Source: Calliphora vicina
Lineage: Eukaryota > Arthropoda > Insecta > Diptera > Calliphoridae
Assembly: GCF_958450345.1 (NCBI RefSeq)
Contig: NC_088784.1
Coordinates: 69,961,747 to 70,025,746, forward strand
Length of the DNA: 64,000 bases
Direction of reading: 5' to 3'
Shown here one piece after another: positions 58,691 to 64,000 of this stretch. The first letter of the stretch is position 1. The number at the start of each line of letters is the position of its first letter. Below the pieces are notes generated by a model. The model did not search any database and was not told the origin of the DNA. It saw only the letters and a program-made list of their open reading frames with translations. A program made the position numbers and the translations under genes.

Positions 58691-61600
58691 ATTTGAATAT
58701 GAAATAGTATCCAAAAAAATGTCGCTCGATTGACCCTGGAGGCCATACATTTGAATTTAAATTAATAACAACCCTCGTAATATTTAATAATATATAGAAT
58801 TATTTCATAATATTCCGTTGCTATATAAATATATACATAATTCTATAAATAAATGAGGTAAATTTCCATTTCTCATATAGAATATATTGGCGTATAAAGC
58901 CTGGTTACACCCCCATATTTGCAATACTTTTGAAAATATATGCATGGATGTACATATAATCAAATTTAGGAAGAGGGTACAATGTCCAAGGTCCATTTTT
59001 TAATTGTTCGGAATGTGAGTGCGTCAAAGTACTTTGAGTTTTTGGCAGATTACGTACAATACAATATGTACCTACGTATGCATATAAAATTCATTCAATT
59101 ATTTTCCCTCATCATATGATGAAGATAAATATTTACATTTACCATAATATTTTAGAAATGTGCAGCGAAAAAAATATGGATAGAGATCTTTGGACATCCA
59201 CATTCATATGTGGATGTGTAATGAAATCATTTACAGATGCAGTCAATAAATATTTCAGCAAAATATTAGACATCTGGAATAAAGCCTAGTGGTCAAGATA
59301 TATGTACTTACATATTAAATAAATCATATAACCCCGTTAATAAATAAGTCACTTCTCATACAAAAACTCTTTAAAAAATATTATTCCGGCAACTCTCCTC
59401 AAACTTAGAGTTACCTTAAGTTCATTTAGAGGTTATGTTTTATATTATTGTTTTGTTTGTTGTGTTATCATATTTATTTGGGGTGTTTGTTTTGTTTTGA
59501 TTTGTTTTTGTATTGCTATGAGTGTGTTTGTTGTTGGTTAAACTTTTATACTTTTTATTAAAATGTAAACAACTACTCTCACTCATCCCCTTTACACTCT
59601 TTACATTTGAGTACATTGCCCGCTTACAAGGTCAATAGAATGTGTTTATATTTTTTTTTATTATTCATATTGTTGTTTTATTATTGATTTTGTGTTGTTG
59701 TATTCTTTCTTTTTAATATAAACTCTAATTTTATCATAGTCGTATTGAAAATAACATAAATGTGTTATAAAAAATGTTGTAAAAATTCTTAGTAAAAATA
59801 AACACAGATAATACCTATTAATCAACAGCTTGATAATGTTTATTAGTTTGTTTACATTATTGGTACCTACATATATATATATTGATTGATAATTAAATTA
59901 ATACTAAAATATGTGATTAGATATTATGAATATCATTTTGTTGTGATGTTTGACATTAAATACCTACTTGAAATCCAGGAAAATCTAGACACATTTCAGA
60001 TAATTATCTGTCATTTCAGTAAATAAATTTATTGAATTATTTCATGTCAGCGTAATAGCGATAAGTAATTCAAATTCAATTTGACTAAAATTTGTTAATA
60101 TGTACTAAATAAGTACTTTAGTATAAATTTATATTTAATAAGGAAACACAAAATAATTCATCGATCATTTTCAATATTAATTTAAAGCTTAAATTTGTTA
60201 ACCTGCTCATAAAAAATCGAAAAATATTCACTAAGGTTTGCGTGACAATACAGTAAAACTTTTTTTGTTTTCAAATTACAATTCATATTTTAATTTTTAT
60301 CTCAATATTATCCCATTGAATCTAAAATTGTTATGAATTTGTTAATATTTATTTTTAAAACTGGTTGTTGTTGCTACAGGTTGTTGCAACTGTCGTCGTA
60401 AGTTATTTCCTAGCGAAAAACTTCCGATTGATACAGTTGTCGCTGTGTTGAAAATCTTTAGCCGAGTAAGTTTCGAAACATTCTGGAACGTTTTGAAACT
60501 ACTCAATAAAGTGTATTCGCACAGACTTTCGAACACATCCTTTCAAGGTTTTCTATAACATTTATAGTGGTATATTTTAAAACCAAACATTTAGCATAAA
60601 CAACCGATTTACAAACATTCACCCCTATCGCGAATCAATATTTCACATGAAATATGTTCCCTTTTCCCATTTTTCGTTCATCCACTTTGCTCACGTGAAA
60701 AAATTCCCCGTGTTGTGAAATTTTTAGATGGAATTTTTTAAACAATAAACAGCTGTTACGAACAAAATCAACTATTGTGAATGAAAAGTTCGTGGGATTA
60801 TCACGATAGCAATTTTCCCTTCAAGGAAATGGATATTTCATGGGAACAAAATTTCACATGTTATTGCCGATTATATTGGAAATTCATTTCAAAATAACTG
60901 AAGTATACTTGATATTGAATTTGACCATCGAAATTAGTTTCGATCTGCACATAAAATTCTAAAATTTGTTGCAAATACTGATTTGGATCTAAAATCTCTT
61001 TAGCTATCACAAGAACATAAAATAAGGTCCATCTATCACTGCATCTATCAGTTTCTTCACTTTCATACGAGTACTAACCTCTTATAATTCTCTTACAACT
61101 ATTGAGGGGAATCACAATGGACCCTAAGGGTCTCCGAATAAATGGATACAAATTTGTTCATGTTTAATTATTAATTATTTAAAAATATAAATATTTTTGT
61201 GTGAAATTGACTACGGTAGACATCGCTGTACGAACAAATGTTGTGACAACGTTGATAGAACAAGAACATAACATCAGCAAGAGTTGTCCACACGGACAAG
61301 AAATTATTCGTTAAGTGATCGTTATTAATATGGTTTTACTACAATTCAGCAAAAACTCAATAGGTTAAGGATGTATTATTATATACTTTAATTTTATTGC
61401 CTGTAAAAAGGTGAATAATTAACCTTTGGAATTATTTGTAATTCAAGAAAAATGTTGCTGGGTTTCGTTTAAATTAATTAAATAAAGTAAGCATATGTTT
61501 GCAGTTCATATTATTGTTCATGAACAAATTAAAACAACAAATAATTTTATTTATTTATTCTTTAATAAAGACTTAAACAAAATGAGGACATAGTCGACTA

Positions 61601-61925
61601 GGCAAAAGTTAATTAATTATTAATTAAACCATACAATGACCATAAATGTTATAATCATGAACATGCTAGACATACAAAGAATAATAAACCGAATAATTTA
61701 GCGAACAAACAGTCATGACATACAAAAAGTTACACAATAAATATAATATGTAATTGTAATACACCCTACATGAGGATGAGTAATGGATGCCATTTTAAGA
61801 TTCTTTTGTCCATCTTACATCCGTTCTTCAATCTACACACTAAAGGCCTGCACAAGACAACATTTTGTAGAAAAATGTCTTACTTCAAAATTTGATGCTT
61901 TGTTTTGTTGTGTCGACGCGCACAT
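58691..61925. other. Intron DNA, no gene seen
   Basis: AT-rich, with only short chance frames. Near 60370-60500 a scrap (TTCCTAGCGAAAAACTTCCG, TTGATACAGTTG) matches the dispersed repeat at 18.53-18.78 kb. Confidence 0.4.
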
Positions 61926-61926
61926 C

Positions 61927-62008
61927 ATGTTGTTCAATGTCATCGCGCCGCAAAAACCATGTTGTACCATGTCATCGCGCCGCGAAAACCGTGTTGTGCC
62001 ATGTCATG
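61927..62008 (+). repeat. 32-bp tandem repeat, 2.5 units
   Basis: ATGTTGT-NNN-ATGTCATCGCGCCGC-N-AAAACC occurs at 61927-61958 and 61959-61990, and begins again at 61991-62008. CATCGCGCCGC makes it markedly GC-rich for this region. Confidence 0.8.
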
Positions 62009-62643
62009 TCTATAACTATTGATGATGCTGTTGTTATGTGTGGTAGCTTGAATTGAATTGATGTTAACAAGTGTCGCATTGTTAGGCAGAATAAAATTGC
62101 ATAGCAGAATGAAATTGTACATAACTGCTGAACTGTGAAAATCTGAGAACTATTATTATTTAGCATTATATATTTTTTTTAAATATTTAGAACAAATAAT
62201 ATAAGGATTTTTAAAAAATATAAATAATAAAGTGTAACACAGGAAAAAGAAATTCATAATTGGAATGAATTTTTTAATAAATATTATTAATCGAACATGA
62301 ATTTTTCCCAAACTTTTTTCATTCAGAATAAGAACATGTTCATAAATATTATTAATTTGTACATGAAGGAAATTTTTAATTTTTTTACACAAATTTGTTG
62401 CTATTTTATAATAAATTGCATTATGTAGTTCAAATATTTTTGTATAATATCCCAATATTGGCCAATATTTCTAAATGTATAGAAAAGTCTGAAACGTATA
62501 CATATTTTCTCATTGTATAGCTGAAAATCATAAAAAAATTAAATATTTTCCAAGAAAAATTTCAAACATTTTTGAATAACATAAAAATATACTAGAAAAT
62601 TTAAAAAATTTTGTTCAAGCCTTCTAGATTTTATTTGAAAACA
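62009..62643. other. Intron DNA, no feature recognised
   Basis: AT-rich, without recognisable coding sequence or repeats. Confidence 0.35.
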
Positions 62644-63320
62644 AACAAGTAAGAGTGCTATATTCGGCTATGCCGAATCTTATATACCCTTCACCAAATT
62701 ATACTTCAAACTTTTAAATATTTTTAGGTAAACAAAATTAAATTTTTTTTCCATTTTTTTAATTTTTTGGAAAAAAATTTTTTTCGATTGTTATTTTAAT
62801 TTTTTTATATTTAAAATTTTTTTTTTTAAATTTAAAAATTTTTTTTTTTTTAAATTTTAAAATTTTTTTTTTTAAATTTAAAAAAAAAAATTTTATAAAT
62901 TTAAAAAAAAAATTTTTTTTAAATTTTTTTTTTAAATTTAAAAAAAAATATTTTTTGTTTTTTCAATTTTTTTTTTTTTTAAAAATTCGGGTTAAAATTT
63001 TTTTCCCGATTTTGACCCATTGTAGGTCCAACTTAATATGGTCTTATATACGTAGTTGCAAATGTCTTTGAAATATCTATCATTAGATATCCATATTGTC
63101 TATATTAATGTCTTAGTAATCCAGATATAGGTAAAAAATAGGTCAAAAATAGAGGTTGTCTTGGTTTTTTCCTCATATCTCAGCCATTTGTGGACCGATT
63201 TTGCTGATTTTAAATAGCAAAATTCTCGAAAGCATGTCTGACAGAATTATTGAAGATTTGGATCCCGAAGATATCTGGGGTCTTCAAAAAACTGATTTCA
63301 ACAGACAGACAGACAGACAG

Positions 63321-63390
<70 letters not shown>

Positions 63391-63532
63391 GGACATGGCT
63401 TAATCGACTCCGCTATCTATAAGGATCCAGAATATATATACTTTATAGGGTCGGAAATGAAAAATGTAGAAATTACAAACGGAATGACAAACTTATATAT
63501 ACCCTTCTCACGAAGGTGAAGGGTATAAAAAT
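62644..63532 (+). mobile_element. DINE-like element, copy G (best full-length copy)
   Basis: Starts AACAAGTAAGAGTGCTATAT, palindrome ATTCGGCTATGCCGAATCTT, subterminal ATACCCTTCACC. A very T/A-rich stretch (62740-63000) follows, then the conserved body (ATATCTATCATTAGATATCC, GATTTTGCTGATTTTAAATA). The microsatellite (CAGA)n with CAGACGGA variants is at 63301-63393. It ends at the hairpin CCCTTCTCACGAAGGTGAAG and GGTATAAAAAT. It encodes nothing; the MSDRIIEDLDPEDIW frame is part of the conserved non-coding body and also appears in copy E. Confidence 0.75.
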
Positions 63533-64000
63533 AGGGAAAAAAATTCTGTGAAGTTACGCAATAAATGCCCTACACTTTTTCTTCAAATCGTTGGGCAGTT
63601 GCTTTTGTTCCATTTGATCATTTTCGTAGATTTATATTTTTGTAGCAATTATGCCGCGAACGATTCAGAGACACTTCATTAAATTTAAACACGTTTTTAC
63701 AACGAGTATAATAAACACGTTTGTCTTTAATATCATTAAATATATTATAAACTTCACCGTTAAGGATTTATACATTAATTTAATTTTCTTTAATTAAACA
63801 CCGTCTAGCTTTGTTCATGAAGTTTTATATTATTTAGCAATGTAATTATTAAATGTCCCGTTAATAATATTCGAGCGGTTGTACCTAAGTCAGGTAGTAT
63901 TTAAAATATGTATGTGAAACACATTACATTTTTAATTCCATGAAAATTATTGGCATTTTATGGCTTATATTCCACGTATTCCTTTTTAAGTAATAATATA
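63533..64000. other. Intron DNA to end of window
   Basis: No coding exon or recognised repeat. The next Pdk exon is not here. Confidence 0.4.

Larger units (their letters stand above)
45101..64000 (+). other. Pdk intron 1 (start; continues beyond window)
   Basis: Starts at GTGAGTACCT. It contains all the features listed from here on: DINE-like copies, the DD37E transposon, mariner, Tc1 and LINE relics, MITEs and a hairpin. Among roughly 18.9 kb no host exon was found. Whether all of it belongs to one intron depends on a correct assembly. Confidence 0.6.

Overview
The window is nuclear DNA from a higher fly (Diptera, Brachycera). It is very AT-rich, has short introns with GTAAGT-type donors, and has fly core-promoter motifs (DRE, motif 7, Inr+DPE). 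The gene set is conserved between flies and vertebrates, and mobile DNA is dense. The gene content and repeat style suggest a calyptrate fly (blowfly/house-fly type); that placement is inference.

Genes in order: 4.6-6.9 kb, nucleoporin Nup54 (minus, 5 exons). 7.4-8.2 kb, a divergent ORF made of eight 23-residue STPR-like repeats. 8.8-10.3 kb and 14.1-16.0 kb, two tandem WDR89-like WD40 genes (minus) with the same five-exon layout and the same promoter block. 21.96-24.16 kb, Tmem18 (minus, 4 exons). 26.2-30.9 kb, a USP35/USP38-type ubiquitin protease (plus, 5 exons, possibly 6). 45.0 kb, the first coding exon of pyruvate dehydrogenase kinase (Pdk, plus). No other Pdk exon was found, so its first intron seems to run past the end of the window (more than 18.9 kb). 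The genes are unrelated housekeeping functions (nuclear pore, WD40 scaffold, nuclear-envelope membrane protein, deubiquitinase, mitochondrial kinase) and do not form a pathway.

Mobile DNA fills most of the rest. Two DNA transposons look complete: a Tc1-like DD34E element with nested double inverted repeats (16.24-17.90 kb) and a DD37E element with near-perfect terminal inverted repeats (48.16-49.45 kb). Both have TA target duplications and open transposase frames. Decayed relics include Tc1-like pieces (29.1, 47.0 kb), a DD37E relative (54.8 kb), mariners (32.7, 50.6 kb), another DDE transposase (42.5 kb) and non-LTR retrotransposon fragments (3.3, 41.5, 43.5, 52.3-53.6, 55.8-57.2 kb). A family of DINE-1/mini-me-like (Helentron-type) elements with GTCT/CAGA microsatellites occurs at least five times plus fragments.

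The most striking structure is 34.76-39.37 kb, a stack of insertions within insertions. A hAT-type MITE (8-bp duplication ATAAAAAT) holds a second hAT-type MITE (8-bp duplication ATTTCAAT), which holds a small inverted-repeat element, which holds a DINE-like element, which holds a 2.45-kb near-perfect palindrome. All coordinates, splice sites and spacings were read by eye; no alignment or database search was run.
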